Source of the DNA: JAJRRH01 sp047638815
GTDB taxonomy: Bacteria; Bacteroidota; Bacteroidia; Flavobacteriales_D; JABDKJ01
NCBI GenBank assembly: GCA_047638815.1
Contig: JBLIMR010000054.1
Location: 1-17,313 of the forward strand
Direction: 5' to 3'
Length of the DNA stretch: 17,313 bases
Of this stretch, positions 7,939 to 16,466 are shown piece after piece (within the stretch, counting starts at the first letter, position 1; each line of letters begins with the position of its first letter). Position numbers and translations under genes: made by a program. A model generated the notes under the pieces. It did not search any database and was not told the DNA's origin. It worked only from the letters and a program-made list of their open reading frames with translations.

Positions 7939-8958
7939 ATGACTATAAAAAGTACTTTCATTACTATTTGCCTTACACTTTTTTTCTCAACACTTTTTTC
8001 CCAGACTCCTATTGAACGGGAAGATTTGATAGCTGAAATCGGAGAATCATTTGTTCTCAATTTCAATACATATATAGATCCCGGCTCATCTGGTCTTAAC
8101 CAAGTTTGGGACCTTACAGGAGGAATAGTTTCTCAGCAAGCTCTTTTCGAATATGTATCTGTGGAATCTACTCCGTTCGCTAGTAGTTATACTAATTCTA
8201 GTTATTGCACTCGATCTTCAAACGTAGGTCAATCTAACTATGCGTATACATATTTCAGTACTGATGGGACAGCTGACTATTTTGATGGTTTGGCTTATAC
8301 AGGAACTGTTATTAATTATAATGACCCTCAAAAATTTTGGCAATTCCCGATTGAATATGGTGATAGTTTTGAAGATTATTTCGAATCAACATTCGAAAGT
8401 GGAGTCACCTGGTTCAGATCTGGTACATCAAGCTATACAGTGGATGGTTATGGAACACTTATTTTACCATATGGCACGTTAGAAAATGTTTATCGTGTTA
8501 AAACTGTTCAGGATTACTCGGATGAAGCTATAGCTGAAGAAATTATTCTTGATTACAACGTAGAGTATTATTCATATGTAAAAGCTGGAACACACAACTA
8601 TATTGCATCCGTACAATCGATTGAAGTTGAGCAGACTGGTCAATTAAGTCAATATACATACATTATGGATGAAAGTAGTGTTGGTATTCCAGAATTCAAT
8701 TCGCTTAACAATGAAATTATCATTGCTCCCAACCCTGTTCTAGATATAGCACGCATCACCGTAGAAAATCACCAAAATGAAAATATACTTATTGAATTAG
8801 TCGACATAACTGGACGAACAATTGAGGAAATCGGTATAATTAATTCTGCCTTTGATAATTCACTGAGTCATGATTTTTCAAGATATAATGCTGGGATGTA
8901 TTTGGTTAAGATATCTACTGACAAAGGTTTTGCTGTCAAGAAATTGATCTTAAACTAA
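7939..8958 (+). CDS. Secreted protein with type IX secretion C-terminal sorting domain
   Basis: A 339-residue exported protein. Residues 1-21 are a Sec signal peptide, probably cut in the FSQ/T region. The body (about 25-245) is rich in Tyr, Ser, Asp and Thr and looks beta-structured. It contains GLNQVWDLTG, YGDSFEDYF and DGYGTLILPYGT, patterns I recognise from other uncharacterised secreted Bacteroidota proteins. The last 80 or so residues are a type A sorting domain: APNPVLD, a strand with IELVDITGR, then YNAGMYLVKIS and a lysine-containing end (KKLILN). Such tails direct transport by the type IX secretion system across the outer membrane, with release or attachment at the cell surface. No catalytic motif is visible. 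It has its own 64-base upstream gap and ends six bases from a convergent gene, so it is probably transcribed alone. Confidence 0.85.
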   Translation: MTIKSTFITICLTLFFSTLFSQTPIEREDLIAEIGESFVLNFNTYIDPGSSGLNQVWDLTGGIVSQQALFEYVSVESTPFASSYTNSSYCTRSSNVGQSNYAYTYFSTDGTADYFDGLAYTGTVINYNDPQKFWQFPIEYGDSFEDYFESTFESGVTWFRSGTSSYTVDGYGTLILPYGTLENVYRVKTVQDYSDEAIAEEIILDYNVEYYSYVKAGTHNYIASVQSIEVEQTGQLSQYTYIMDESSVGIPEFNSLNNEIIIAPNPVLDIARITVENHQNENILIELVDITGRTIEEIGIINSAFDNSLSHDFSRYNAGMYLVKISTDKGFAVKKLILN

Positions 8959-8964
8959 CCCAAT

Positions 8965-10623
8965 TCATGCAGACTCTATTCGATATTCAGCATATAAGGA
9001 TTTTGACTTTTTAAGAATCACCTTTTTTAATTTACCTGAAGATTCTAGTAGTAGAGTGATCTTATTTTCATCGTTATAAAAAGTAATCCAATTTGTAAGA
9101 TTACCATTAACAACGTGATCATTTATCGCGATAATCTTATCCCCCTCGGCAATTCCTTTGGAACTAGCATCTGACATGGAATGCACTTTTTGAATATTGC
9201 TTTTGTCATCGACAATAAGGCCATAACATGCTCTAGTAATCATGGAATTATCCTCAACAACTTTCCAATTTAGTTTCTTTAACGCTGCCTTCAGCCGCTT
9301 TTCATAACTGACCGCGTTGTTATGAAAATTGTTGTAGAAAGAAGACAAACTGCCTCCATAAACTCTCTCCGAAATATCCCAGAAATCTTTTTCTCTATAG
9401 CCTATCTCAGCTGAACCAAATTTCTTGTAGAGTACTTTCATAACGCTATCCAAACTTTTCTTCCCCTTCGTTTTATCTTGGATCTCAATATCAAGAATAA
9501 GAGCCAATAAAGCGCCTTCTGTGTAGATAGAAACTTTTCTTCCCGGTATTCCCGCCACATATCCATCGAGCCATGTATCGTATGACGAATCTTTTACGGA
9601 GTGATTGAATCTACCTTCATTCCACATATGTCTTTGGAATTGTGTAGACATTTCATTTCTAAACCAGTCATCATTCTTAACTCCGGATTTCCAAAGCATC
9701 TTATCCCCCATATAAGTTGTCACACCCTCGATGACAAAACCAATTCTATTGTAATTTTCTTTCGAGAAATCAAAAGGAGTAAACTCTATTGGTTTTATAT
9801 TTTTCACATTCCAAGTATGATATAGCTCGTGAGAACATACACCCAATAGATCATTATATACCTTATCAGTCATCAGATCATATCCAGGACCTAAGGCAAT
9901 CACAGTGCTTTTTTCATGCTCTACGCCATGGTATTTTCTATAGCTAGGGGTTTGCACATAAAACCAATATTCATTGACAGGAAAACTACCAAAACACTGA
10001 ATTTGTTTTCTAGTAAATTGTTCGAAGTCTGCTAATATTCTTTTCCAATCAGGTTTACATACACCTTGAAACATTACATGGAAATTTATCTTATCCACGA
10101 CATACGTTTTCCTCTGCCAATTATCAGAGGCGATCAATGGACTATCAAAGAGTTCAAAATGATCTTTAGATTTTAAACCATGTGCACCAATCTTTTTTAA
10201 GGTTGATGCTATTTTATATTTTTTTGGTAGCTCGAATTGCAACTCATATTTGTGTGGAACCATTTCAGGGACATAGAAAAAACAGTTCACCGGATTAATA
10301 TACAATTGATCTTCGTTAAGATAAGTTGAGCCTGCATTTAATTCATTGGCAAAATATTGATAATGCACAATTATCAAAGATGCATTTTTACAAGAGATCA
10401 ACCATGAGCTATGTGCCGTCTTTTCATATTTCAGCTTTTTACCCCCCTGATCTGTTACCCCGAAGCCCTTTACGTTTTTTGCGAAATTTCCCAATTCGTA
10501 GCGACCAGGCCTCCAAACTGGCAGTTGAATTAGCAATTCGTTTTGATCTTTTACATCAATGCTCATTTCAAATTGAATGAAATGTTGAGCGGGATTTTTT
10601 ACGGAAATTTTATACTTGATCAT
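8965..10623 (-). CDS. M61-family glycyl aminopeptidase-like metalloprotease with PDZ-like C-terminus
   Basis: A 552-residue M61 peptidase. An N-terminal beta domain (residues about 1-170) includes LPVWRPGRYEL, characteristic of the family. The gluzincin zinc site is HELYH at 265-269, followed by TWNVKNIKP, with the third ligand probably Glu299 in VIEGVTTYMGD. A helical domain follows, and a PDZ-like region spans about 465-540 (GLIVDD, IAEGDKIIAINDHVV). M61 enzymes release N-terminal residues, often glycine or alanine, from peptides. No signal peptide is visible at the N-terminus (MIKYKISVKNPAQ), so a cytoplasmic location is likely. It is 43 bases downstream of the symporter gene in transcription order and probably shares its transcript. 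The pairing suggests uptake and breakdown of peptides or amino acids, but this is inference. Confidence 0.9.
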   Translation of the reverse strand: MIKYKISVKNPAQHFIQFEMSIDVKDQNELLIQLPVWRPGRYELGNFAKNVKGFGVTDQGGKKLKYEKTAHSSWLISCKNASLIIVHYQYFANELNAGSTYLNEDQLYINPVNCFFYVPEMVPHKYELQFELPKKYKIASTLKKIGAHGLKSKDHFELFDSPLIASDNWQRKTYVVDKINFHVMFQGVCKPDWKRILADFEQFTRKQIQCFGSFPVNEYWFYVQTPSYRKYHGVEHEKSTVIALGPGYDLMTDKVYNDLLGVCSHELYHTWNVKNIKPIEFTPFDFSKENYNRIGFVIEGVTTYMGDKMLWKSGVKNDDWFRNEMSTQFQRHMWNEGRFNHSVKDSSYDTWLDGYVAGIPGRKVSIYTEGALLALILDIEIQDKTKGKKSLDSVMKVLYKKFGSAEIGYREKDFWDISERVYGGSLSSFYNNFHNNAVSYEKRLKAALKKLNWKVVEDNSMITRACYGLIVDDKSNIQKVHSMSDASSKGIAEGDKIIAINDHVVNGNLTNWITFYNDENKITLLLESSGKLKKVILKKSKSLYAEYRIESA

Positions 10624-10666
10624 ATTTTTATTTAGAGGAATTAATCATCCTTAATTATTTGGAATA

Positions 10667-12166
10667 TTACGATTCAAGGGCTTCTCCCTTTCTAGAAATT
10701 AAAAACAATCCCGCAAAAGATAATAATGCATTATAAATAATGATTTCAAATCCGAATTTGTATGTACCTAAAATTCCGGGCATGTCTGGCACAGATCCAG
10801 GTGCGCCAAAAGAATAATACCACAAGATTCCAATAAAGACTGGAACTAGTAACATAACAAACCATACTAATTTATCATTCAATATTCTATCCGTTAGAAT
10901 TCCGAAGAAGAAGAGCCCGATTAGTGGCCCATAGGTAAAACCAGCAAACTTCATCAATAAACCAATAGCGGCTGAAGTAGTCGTGTACTTGAGTAAAATC
11001 ACGACTGCAATGATAACGGCCGATACAATTACGTGAACTTTCTTTCTTGTTCTCTGTGCCTTCTTGTCCTTCATTTTTTGAACCCCCAAAAAATCAACAG
11101 AAACTGAGGTTGTCAAAGAAGCTAATGCCGAATCCGCACTAGAATATGCAGCCGCTATAAGTCCTAAAATAAATAATACCCCTCCTAACTTACCAAGACT
11201 ACCCTCCATCGCAATAGTCGGAAATAACATGTCTGAGCTTACTCCCGCTCCGATGCCTGTCTGAGCGCTATACATGTACAACAATGCCCCCAAGCCTAAG
11301 AAAATAAGATTAACCGGGACCAGAACTAAAGCGAAACTCATCATGTTCTTCTTGGCTTCTCCAATGTTCTTACAACTCAAGTTCTTTTGCATCATATCCT
11401 GATCAAGACCTGTCATCCCAATAGAAATGAACACCCCTCCAAAAAAGTGTTTTAGAAAGTGATTGTTACTCATGATATCATCAAAAAAGAAAATCTTGGA
11501 ATAGCCCGAATTCGATATGGCATTCACAATACCTCCTGTCTCTGATAGGTTCAAGTTCTTTGAAATCAACCACACCGTTAGACCAACTGATGACAACATG
11601 AACAAGGTCTGGAGTGTGTCCGTCCAAATGATGGTTTTAATCCCCCCCCTGTTTGTATACAACCAAATTAAAAGCACTGAAATGATAACTGTAATCTCAA
11701 ATGGGATATTCCAATCGTCAAACAACACTGCTTGCAAAGCATTGGCCACCAACAATAATCTTACAGATGCTCCCAATGTTCTTGAGGCAAGAAAGAAGAA
11801 TGCTCCAGTCTTGTATGATCGTTGGCCAAACCTCTCTTCCAAATAAGTATAGATAGAAGTCAAGTTCATCTTATAATAGATTGGCATCAATACATAGGCT
11901 ATAATGATATATCCAAAGAAATATCCGAATACAGCTTGCATATAACTGAACTGGTTCAATTCGTTGCCTACCCAACCAGGAACGGAAATAAAGGTAACTC
12001 CACTCAATGAGGCGCCTATCATACCGAAAGCAACTGCGTACCAAGGTGACTTTTTATCTCCTATAAAAAATGAATTGTTGTCAGCCCCTTTTGATGTGAT
12101 CCTGGCGATGAGAACCAAGAACAAAAAGTAACCAATAATGTATAGGGAAATTTCTAATGCCGTCAT
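10667..12166 (-). CDS. Sodium:solute symporter (SSS family)
   Basis: A 499-residue inner-membrane transporter with about 13 hydrophobic segments spread through its length. Family features include GASLSGVTFISVPG (51-64), NRGGIKTIIWTD (172-183), DQDMMQKN (255-262) and AAYSSADSALASL (339-351), where Ser342/Ser343 lie in the segment that holds the Na2 sodium site in vSGLT-like proteins. It should couple inward sodium flow to uptake of an organic solute. The solute (sugar, amino acid, carboxylate, nucleoside or other) cannot be told from sequence. It is the first gene of a minus-strand pair with the M61 peptidase and diverges from the biotin operon. The ATG at 12164-12166 is directly followed by the first membrane helix, which fits the family. 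No good promoter match is seen upstream. Confidence 0.9.
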   Translation of the reverse strand: MTALEISLYIIGYFLFLVLIARITSKGADNNSFFIGDKKSPWYAVAFGMIGASLSGVTFISVPGWVGNELNQFSYMQAVFGYFFGYIIIAYVLMPIYYKMNLTSIYTYLEERFGQRSYKTGAFFFLASRTLGASVRLLLVANALQAVLFDDWNIPFEITVIISVLLIWLYTNRGGIKTIIWTDTLQTLFMLSSVGLTVWLISKNLNLSETGGIVNAISNSGYSKIFFFDDIMSNNHFLKHFFGGVFISIGMTGLDQDMMQKNLSCKNIGEAKKNMMSFALVLVPVNLIFLGLGALLYMYSAQTGIGAGVSSDMLFPTIAMEGSLGKLGGVLFILGLIAAAYSSADSALASLTTSVSVDFLGVQKMKDKKAQRTRKKVHVIVSAVIIAVVILLKYTTTSAAIGLLMKFAGFTYGPLIGLFFFGILTDRILNDKLVWFVMLLVPVFIGILWYYSFGAPGSVPDMPGILGTYKFGFEIIIYNALLSFAGLFLISRKGEALES

Positions 12167-12464
12167 GGGGTAAGTTTTTCTAAAGAAAAAGAAAAACTTA
12201 ATTACGAATTACGAATTACGAATTATAAATTAACAATTTCAGGTGTTGGAGGAGTCTATCTTCTCAGAATGAGTTGACGATATGTCAGCATGTTTTAAAA
12301 CCCCTGATTATAAATATAAACTCTAATACTCTAGTAATAAAGTATATTCAAGAATCAGCTTCATTCATCATCATTAACCATAATATTTCTTAACCCTAAA
12401 TGGGTATAACATGACGTATTTTCATCAAAATTCCGAGTAATAATACGCACAATATTGAGTAACA
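12167..12464. other. Divergent intergenic region between symporter and bioB
   Basis: This stretch of 298 bases has no convincing gene on either strand. It holds the heptanucleotide repeat at 12202-12236, the palindrome GTTTTAAAAC (12292-12301), and a short inverted repeat ACCC-taaat-GGGT (centred near 12399). Two boxes, TATATTCA (about 12343-12350) and TATTTTCA (12417-12424), loosely resemble TAnnTTTG and could serve bioB. I did not recognise a BirA operator or a riboswitch. The promoters for both flanking operons should lie here. Confidence 0.5.
12202..12236. repeat. Heptanucleotide tandem repeat (TTACGAA)n
   Basis: Three perfect copies of TTACGAA (12202-12222) are followed by two degenerate copies, TTATAAA and TTAACAA. 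The array lies 36-70 bases upstream of the symporter start. Short heptamer arrays of this kind occur in intergenic DNA of various bacteria. Copy number may vary by slippage and could alter spacing in the divergent promoter region. Confidence 0.8.
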
Positions 12465-13475
12465 TTGCCAAAACAAATTCTTTCAAAATTGAACGAACTA
12501 AGACACGATTGGTCGATAGAAGACCTTACCGACATTCATAATACGCCATTTCTCGATTTGGTATTCGAGGCTGGACTTGTCCACAGAGAAAACCATAATC
12601 CAAACGAAGTTCAGGTAAGTAGTTTAGTATCAATCAAAACAGGCGGATGCCCCGAGGATTGCGCTTATTGCCCGCAAGCGGCAAGATACCATACTGATGT
12701 TAAAGTTCACAAACTTCTAAGTGTGAAAGAAGTGAAATTGAGAGCAGAAAAGGCTAAAGCTGCAGGTGCTTCCCGAATGTGTTTGGGTGCTGCTTGGAGA
12801 GAGGTTAGAAACAATAAAAACTTCGACCAAGTTTTAGAAATGGTTGAATGCATCAATGAAATGGAAATGGAAGTTTGTTGCACACTCGGAATGGTTTCTG
12901 AGATGCAGGCAAAGAAACTAGCTGATGCTGGCTTATATGCTTACAACCACAACATCGATAGTTCGGAGGAATTTTATGGTGAAGTTATCAGCACAAGAAA
13001 TTATGACGACAGATTAGATACAATTGCCAATGTTCGAAAGGCAAACATTACCGTTTGTTCAGGTGGGATAATCGGCATGGGAGAATCTACAAAAGATAGA
13101 ATGGGCATGCTAAAGACCTTGGCAAACATGGATCGTCATCCAGAATCTGTGCCAATCAATGCATTGGTGCCTGTTGAAGGTACTCCTTTGGCTGAACAAC
13201 CACCAGTTCCTTTTCAGGATTTGGTTAGAATGGTTGCTACTGCAAGAATAGCAATGCCAAACACTATGGTTAGACTTTCGGCAGGACGGGAAAAATTGTC
13301 TATTTCAGAGCAAGCTATGTGTTTCATGGCAGGAGCCAATTCCATCTTCGCAGGAGATGTACTACTGACGACATCAAACCCTAGTTTTTCTACTGACAAA
13401 AAAATGTTTGACATTCTTGGATTGACTCCAAGAGCAGCATTCAAAAAAGAGGAGGCTCCAAGCGTGGTGAGTTAG
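12465..13475 (+). CDS. bioB: Biotin synthase
   Basis: A radical SAM enzyme that inserts sulfur into dethiobiotin, the last step of biotin synthesis. The 4Fe-4S motif is CPEDCAYC, with Cys62, Cys66 and Cys69. The second, 2Fe-2S cluster ligands are all present at a constant +10 offset from E. coli: Cys106 (MCLGAAWR), Cys138 (EVCCTLG), Cys198 (ITVCSGG) and Arg270 (MVRLSAGR). YNHNIDSS and VEGTPL motifs are also intact. At 336 residues the length is normal. The start is TTG at 12465: an in-frame TGA lies three codons upstream and no ATG occurs before the catalytic core, so a non-ATG start is forced. It is the first gene of bioBFDA, with four bases to bioF. The weak start may limit its expression relative to the other enzymes. 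Confidence 0.96.
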   Translation: MPKQILSKLNELRHDWSIEDLTDIHNTPFLDLVFEAGLVHRENHNPNEVQVSSLVSIKTGGCPEDCAYCPQAARYHTDVKVHKLLSVKEVKLRAEKAKAAGASRMCLGAAWREVRNNKNFDQVLEMVECINEMEMEVCCTLGMVSEMQAKKLADAGLYAYNHNIDSSEEFYGEVISTRNYDDRLDTIANVRKANITVCSGGIIGMGESTKDRMGMLKTLANMDRHPESVPINALVPVEGTPLAEQPPVPFQDLVRMVATARIAMPNTMVRLSAGREKLSISEQAMCFMAGANSIFAGDVLLTTSNPSFSTDKKMFDILGLTPRAAFKKEEAPSVVS

Positions 13476-13479
13476 TAAT

Positions 13480-14565
13480 ATGGATTTCCTTAAAGAAGAG
13501 CTTGAACTTCGAAAGAAAAAAGGCATTCTTAGAGTACTTCCAGAATCCAACCCGGGAATTGACTTCTTATCTAATGATTATCTTGGTTTTGCAAAAATTG
13601 ATAGTCCTTTGTCAGGATTTTCTGGCAGTACAGGCTCAAGATTACTCTCTGGAAATTCTGAAGCCATTGAAAATTTAGAAAGTAAAATAGCCGACATTCA
13701 TAAATCCGAAAATGCGCTGCTTTTCACTTCGGGATTCACTGCAAATCTTGGCCTTATTTCATGCATTGCGAAAAAAGGTGACACGCTTATTCTGGATGAA
13801 CTTTGTCATGCTAGTCTTATTGATGGCGCAAGGATGTCCTTCGCAAGAAGATTAAGTTTTAAGCACAATGACCTCGCAGAGTTAGAAAAAAAAATTAAGG
13901 CCGCATCAGGTCGTGTATTCGTGATTATAGAGTCTATCTATTCAATGGATGGTGATAAAGCTCCGCTGCAAAAAATCAATAATCTTTGTGAAAAATTCAA
14001 TGCCAATTTAATCGTTGACGAAGCTCATGCTATCGGTGTTTTTGGGGAATATGGTCAAGGGCTTTGCCAAGAACAAAACATTCATAGTGGCTTATTTGCT
14101 AGAGTCGTGACCTACGGAAAGGCAATGGGAACACATGGTGCAGCCATATTATGCTCAAATACATTAAAGGAATTCTTAGTGAATTTCTCAAGACCATTTA
14201 TCTATTCTACTGCTCCCTCACCACATCAAGTTGAGTCAATCTCTTTGGCATACGATAGGCTTTTAAAAAATGCTGAATCGCGAGACAAACTAATTAATCT
14301 TATAAGTTACTGGAATGAAAAAAAGCCGTTACTAAAATATGGTCATTGGATGGGCTCTAATTCCCCCATTCAAAGTTTGATTATTCCTGATAACGATGTG
14401 CTACAAGTCATTACCGCCACGTTACAGAAACATAATTTCTGGATAAAACCAATAAAAAGCCCAACCGTGAAAGAAGGTTCTGAGCGAATTCGTTTTTGCA
14501 TTCACTCTTATAACTCCATGAAAGAAATAGATGTTTTATTTAATACCTTGACTCAGATTATATGA
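13480..14565 (+). CDS. bioF: 8-amino-7-oxononanoate synthase
   Basis: A PLP-dependent alpha-oxoamine synthase that joins a pimeloyl thioester with L-alanine to give 8-amino-7-oxononanoate (KAPA), the first committed ring-assembly step. Visible motifs are FLSNDYLG (29-36), GSTGSRLLSGN (49-59), DELCHASLIDG with His110 stacking on PLP, YSMDGDKAPL, DEAHAIGVFG with Asp180 and His183, and TYGKAMGTHGA, where Lys214 forms the Schiff base. The 361-residue length is somewhat shorter than E. coli BioF (384), mostly at the N-terminus. The close relatives glycine C-acetyltransferase and serine palmitoyltransferase are less likely given its position between bioB and bioD. It overlaps bioD by four bases (ATGA). 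Confidence 0.95.
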   Translation: MDFLKEELELRKKKGILRVLPESNPGIDFLSNDYLGFAKIDSPLSGFSGSTGSRLLSGNSEAIENLESKIADIHKSENALLFTSGFTANLGLISCIAKKGDTLILDELCHASLIDGARMSFARRLSFKHNDLAELEKKIKAASGRVFVIIESIYSMDGDKAPLQKINNLCEKFNANLIVDEAHAIGVFGEYGQGLCQEQNIHSGLFARVVTYGKAMGTHGAAILCSNTLKEFLVNFSRPFIYSTAPSPHQVESISLAYDRLLKNAESRDKLINLISYWNEKKPLLKYGHWMGSNSPIQSLIIPDNDVLQVITATLQKHNFWIKPIKSPTVKEGSERIRFCIHSYNSMKEIDVLFNTLTQII

Positions 14566-15170
14566 AAAAGATAATTGTCGCAGGAATTGGCACTGAAATA
14601 GGTAAAACTGTTTGCTCTGCAATATTGTGTGAAGCACTGAAGGCGGACTACTGGAAACCAGTACAAGCTGGTGAATTGGAGAATTCAGACTCTCATACTA
14701 TTTCATCGCTTGTATCCAATCCTGAGATAATAATACATCCCGAAAGTTATAGGTTAACCAATCCTATGTCGCCACATGCTGCTGCTTCATTAGATGGGAT
14801 AGCAATAGATATTTCCACAATTTCAATTCCCGAAAGCAAAAAGAACATGGTTATTGAGTTGGCCGGGGGACTTTTTGTTCCACTGAACAATAATTCACTA
14901 AACATTGATTGGATAGAAAAATCAGGCTTACCCGTAATCTTGGTTTCACAATATTATTTGGGGAGTATAAATCACAGTTTGTTGTCATGGGAGGCATTGA
15001 AAAACAGAAATATACCGATGCTGGGATTCATTTTTAATGGGAAAAAAGTACAATCAACTTTTGATATAATAATGAAATACACCGGTGAGAAATGTCTACT
15101 TGAAGTGGATCAAGAGCCAACGTTAAACAAAAATATTATTGCTGATTATGCCAGAAAATTCGAGCTTTAG
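14562..15170 (+). CDS. bioD: Dethiobiotin synthetase
   Basis: An ATP-dependent carboxylase that closes the ureido ring of 7,8-diaminononanoate to give dethiobiotin. The P-loop reads GIGTEIGKT (residues 8-16), aligning with GTDTEVGKT of E. coli; the usual Asp is Gly here. WKPVQAGE (residues 31-38) supplies the conserved substrate-binding lysine. The loop normally written VEGAGG is IELAGGLFVPL, and FIFNG replaces the nucleotide-specificity GWVAN-like stretch. At 202 residues it is slightly short (E. coli BioD has 224). These variations look like those of the Bacteroidota branch rather than inactivation. It overlaps bioF by four bases and bioA by 23, so translation of the three is coupled. Confidence 0.93.
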   Translation: MKKIIVAGIGTEIGKTVCSAILCEALKADYWKPVQAGELENSDSHTISSLVSNPEIIIHPESYRLTNPMSPHAAASLDGIAIDISTISIPESKKNMVIELAGGLFVPLNNNSLNIDWIEKSGLPVILVSQYYLGSINHSLLSWEALKNRNIPMLGFIFNGKKVQSTFDIIMKYTGEKCLLEVDQEPTLNKNIIADYARKFEL

Positions 15171-16449
15171 TGAAGAAGATCTAGCGTTTGACAGAGATCA
15201 CATTTGGCATCCCTATACATCTCTTTCAGAGCCACTTCCCACCTACCCTATATCCGCTGCCAATGGTGTTCACTTGATAATGGATGATGGAACCAAGCTC
15301 ATAGATGGAATGGCTAGTTGGTGGACGGCTATTCATGGATACAATCATCCCGAACTTAATAATGCTGCAAAAGATCAATTGGATAAGATGTCCCATGTTA
15401 TGTTTGGTGGCATCACACACCAGCCGGCCATTTCTCTCGCGAAAAAATTAGTGGAGATAACACCAAAAGGTTTGGATAAAGTCTTTTTTGCAGATAGTGG
15501 CTCTGTTGCTGTCGAGGTTGCAATGAAAATGGCCATTCAGTATCACCAAGCTAAAGGAAACACTTCTAAATCGAAATTCCTGACGGTTAAGTTTGGCTAT
15601 CATGGAGACACCACTGGAGCTATGAGTGTTTGCGATCCCGTCTCTGGAATGCATCATATTTTTAAAGATTTTATCCCGCAACATCTCTTCGCTCCTCCTT
15701 TTAAAAACGGATTTTCAATTGAAAGAAATCAAAATGATCTAACAGAGTTAGAGGAAATATTTAGGGATAATGAGCGAGATATTGCCGCATTTATCATTGA
15801 ACCCATTGTACAAGGTGCTGGTGGGATGAGAATATACAGCCCTGATTATTTAAAATTAGTCGAGGGACTGTGCGAAAAACATGATGTGCTTTTCATAGCT
15901 GATGAAATCGCAACGGGCTTTGGAAGAACAGGAAAGTTATTCGCTATGGAACATGCTGGTTTCTCTCCTGACATATTGTGTTTAGGAAAAGCATTAACAG
16001 GAGGATACCTTACGCTGTCTGCCACACTATGTACTGAAGAGGTTGCAAACGTTATATGCTCTAAAGATCCAGGTGTATTTATGCATGGACCAACATTTAT
16101 GGCCAATCCTCTAGCCTGCTCAATAGCCCTAAAAAGTGTAGAGTTATTGATGGACTCATCTTGGGAACATAACATTAAACGAATAGAATCATGCCTTACA
16201 AAACACCTGGTACCACATGAACGCATTAAGGATATAAGAATCTTAGGTGCTATTGGTGTTCTTGAATTTAAAGATCAAATAAATGTTGCTGAAGCTCAGA
16301 GAATGTTCGTTTCGAGGGGAATATGGATCAGACCATTTCGGAATTTGGTGTACGTCATGCCTCCATATATCATTACGGATGAACAACTTTCAACCCTCAC
16401 TAAGGCCATGATGGATATGTGTGAAAATGACGCCTGTTTTATCGCTTAA
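15148..16449 (+). CDS. bioA: Adenosylmethionine-8-amino-7-oxononanoate aminotransferase
   Basis: A class III PLP aminotransferase that converts KAPA to 7,8-diaminononanoate, normally using S-adenosylmethionine as amino donor. Motifs (numbered from this start): IWHPYTS at 19-25, ASWWTAIHGYNHP with Trp58-Trp59, FADSGSVAVEVAMKMA, KFGYHGDTTGAMS, ADEIATGFGRTG with Asp252 binding the pyridine nitrogen, CLGKALTGG with Lys281 as Schiff-base lysine, and HGPTFMANPLACS. I chose the ATG at 15148 (433 residues, close to the 429 of E. coli BioA) over a TTG nine bases upstream. The start lies inside the end of bioD (23-base overlap). The next gene begins 17 bases after its stop. Confidence 0.95.
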   Translation: MPENSSFSEEDLAFDRDHIWHPYTSLSEPLPTYPISAANGVHLIMDDGTKLIDGMASWWTAIHGYNHPELNNAAKDQLDKMSHVMFGGITHQPAISLAKKLVEITPKGLDKVFFADSGSVAVEVAMKMAIQYHQAKGNTSKSKFLTVKFGYHGDTTGAMSVCDPVSGMHHIFKDFIPQHLFAPPFKNGFSIERNQNDLTELEEIFRDNERDIAAFIIEPIVQGAGGMRIYSPDYLKLVEGLCEKHDVLFIADEIATGFGRTGKLFAMEHAGFSPDILCLGKALTGGYLTLSATLCTEEVANVICSKDPGVFMHGPTFMANPLACSIALKSVELLMDSSWEHNIKRIESCLTKHLVPHERIKDIRILGAIGVLEFKDQINVAEAQRMFVSRGIWIRPFRNLVYVMPPYIITDEQLSTLTKAMMDMCENDACFIA

Positions 16450-16454
16450 TTTTA

Positions 16455-16462
16455 TACTTTCG
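16455..16462 (+). promoter_or_regulatory. -7-like element in the bioA/di-iron gene gap
   Basis: TACTTTCG differs from TAnnTTTG at one position and ends four bases before the ATG at 16467. It has the same TAnnTTCG form as the element before the LtaS-like gene. If active it would give a leaderless transcript independent of the bio operon. No -33 box is visible. Confidence 0.3.
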
Positions 16463-16466
16463 AGGC

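Noticed and set aside
11517..12010. Plus-strand open frames of 109 and 62 codons
   Set aside because: They are antisense to conserved membrane helices of the sodium symporter and resemble no protein.
12390..12409. BirA operator or biotin-linked regulatory site upstream of bioB
   Set aside because: The only inverted repeat there has four-base arms (ACCC/GGGT) and does not match the BirA operator I know from enterobacteria.
15139..15147. TTG at 15139 as the bioA start
   Set aside because: An ATG nine bases later gives a protein of normal family length and a cleaner start; the extra three residues add nothing conserved.
15226..16226. Minus-strand frames of 64, 78 and 126 codons within bioA
   Set aside because: They mirror the conserved aminotransferase coding sequence and are frame shadows.
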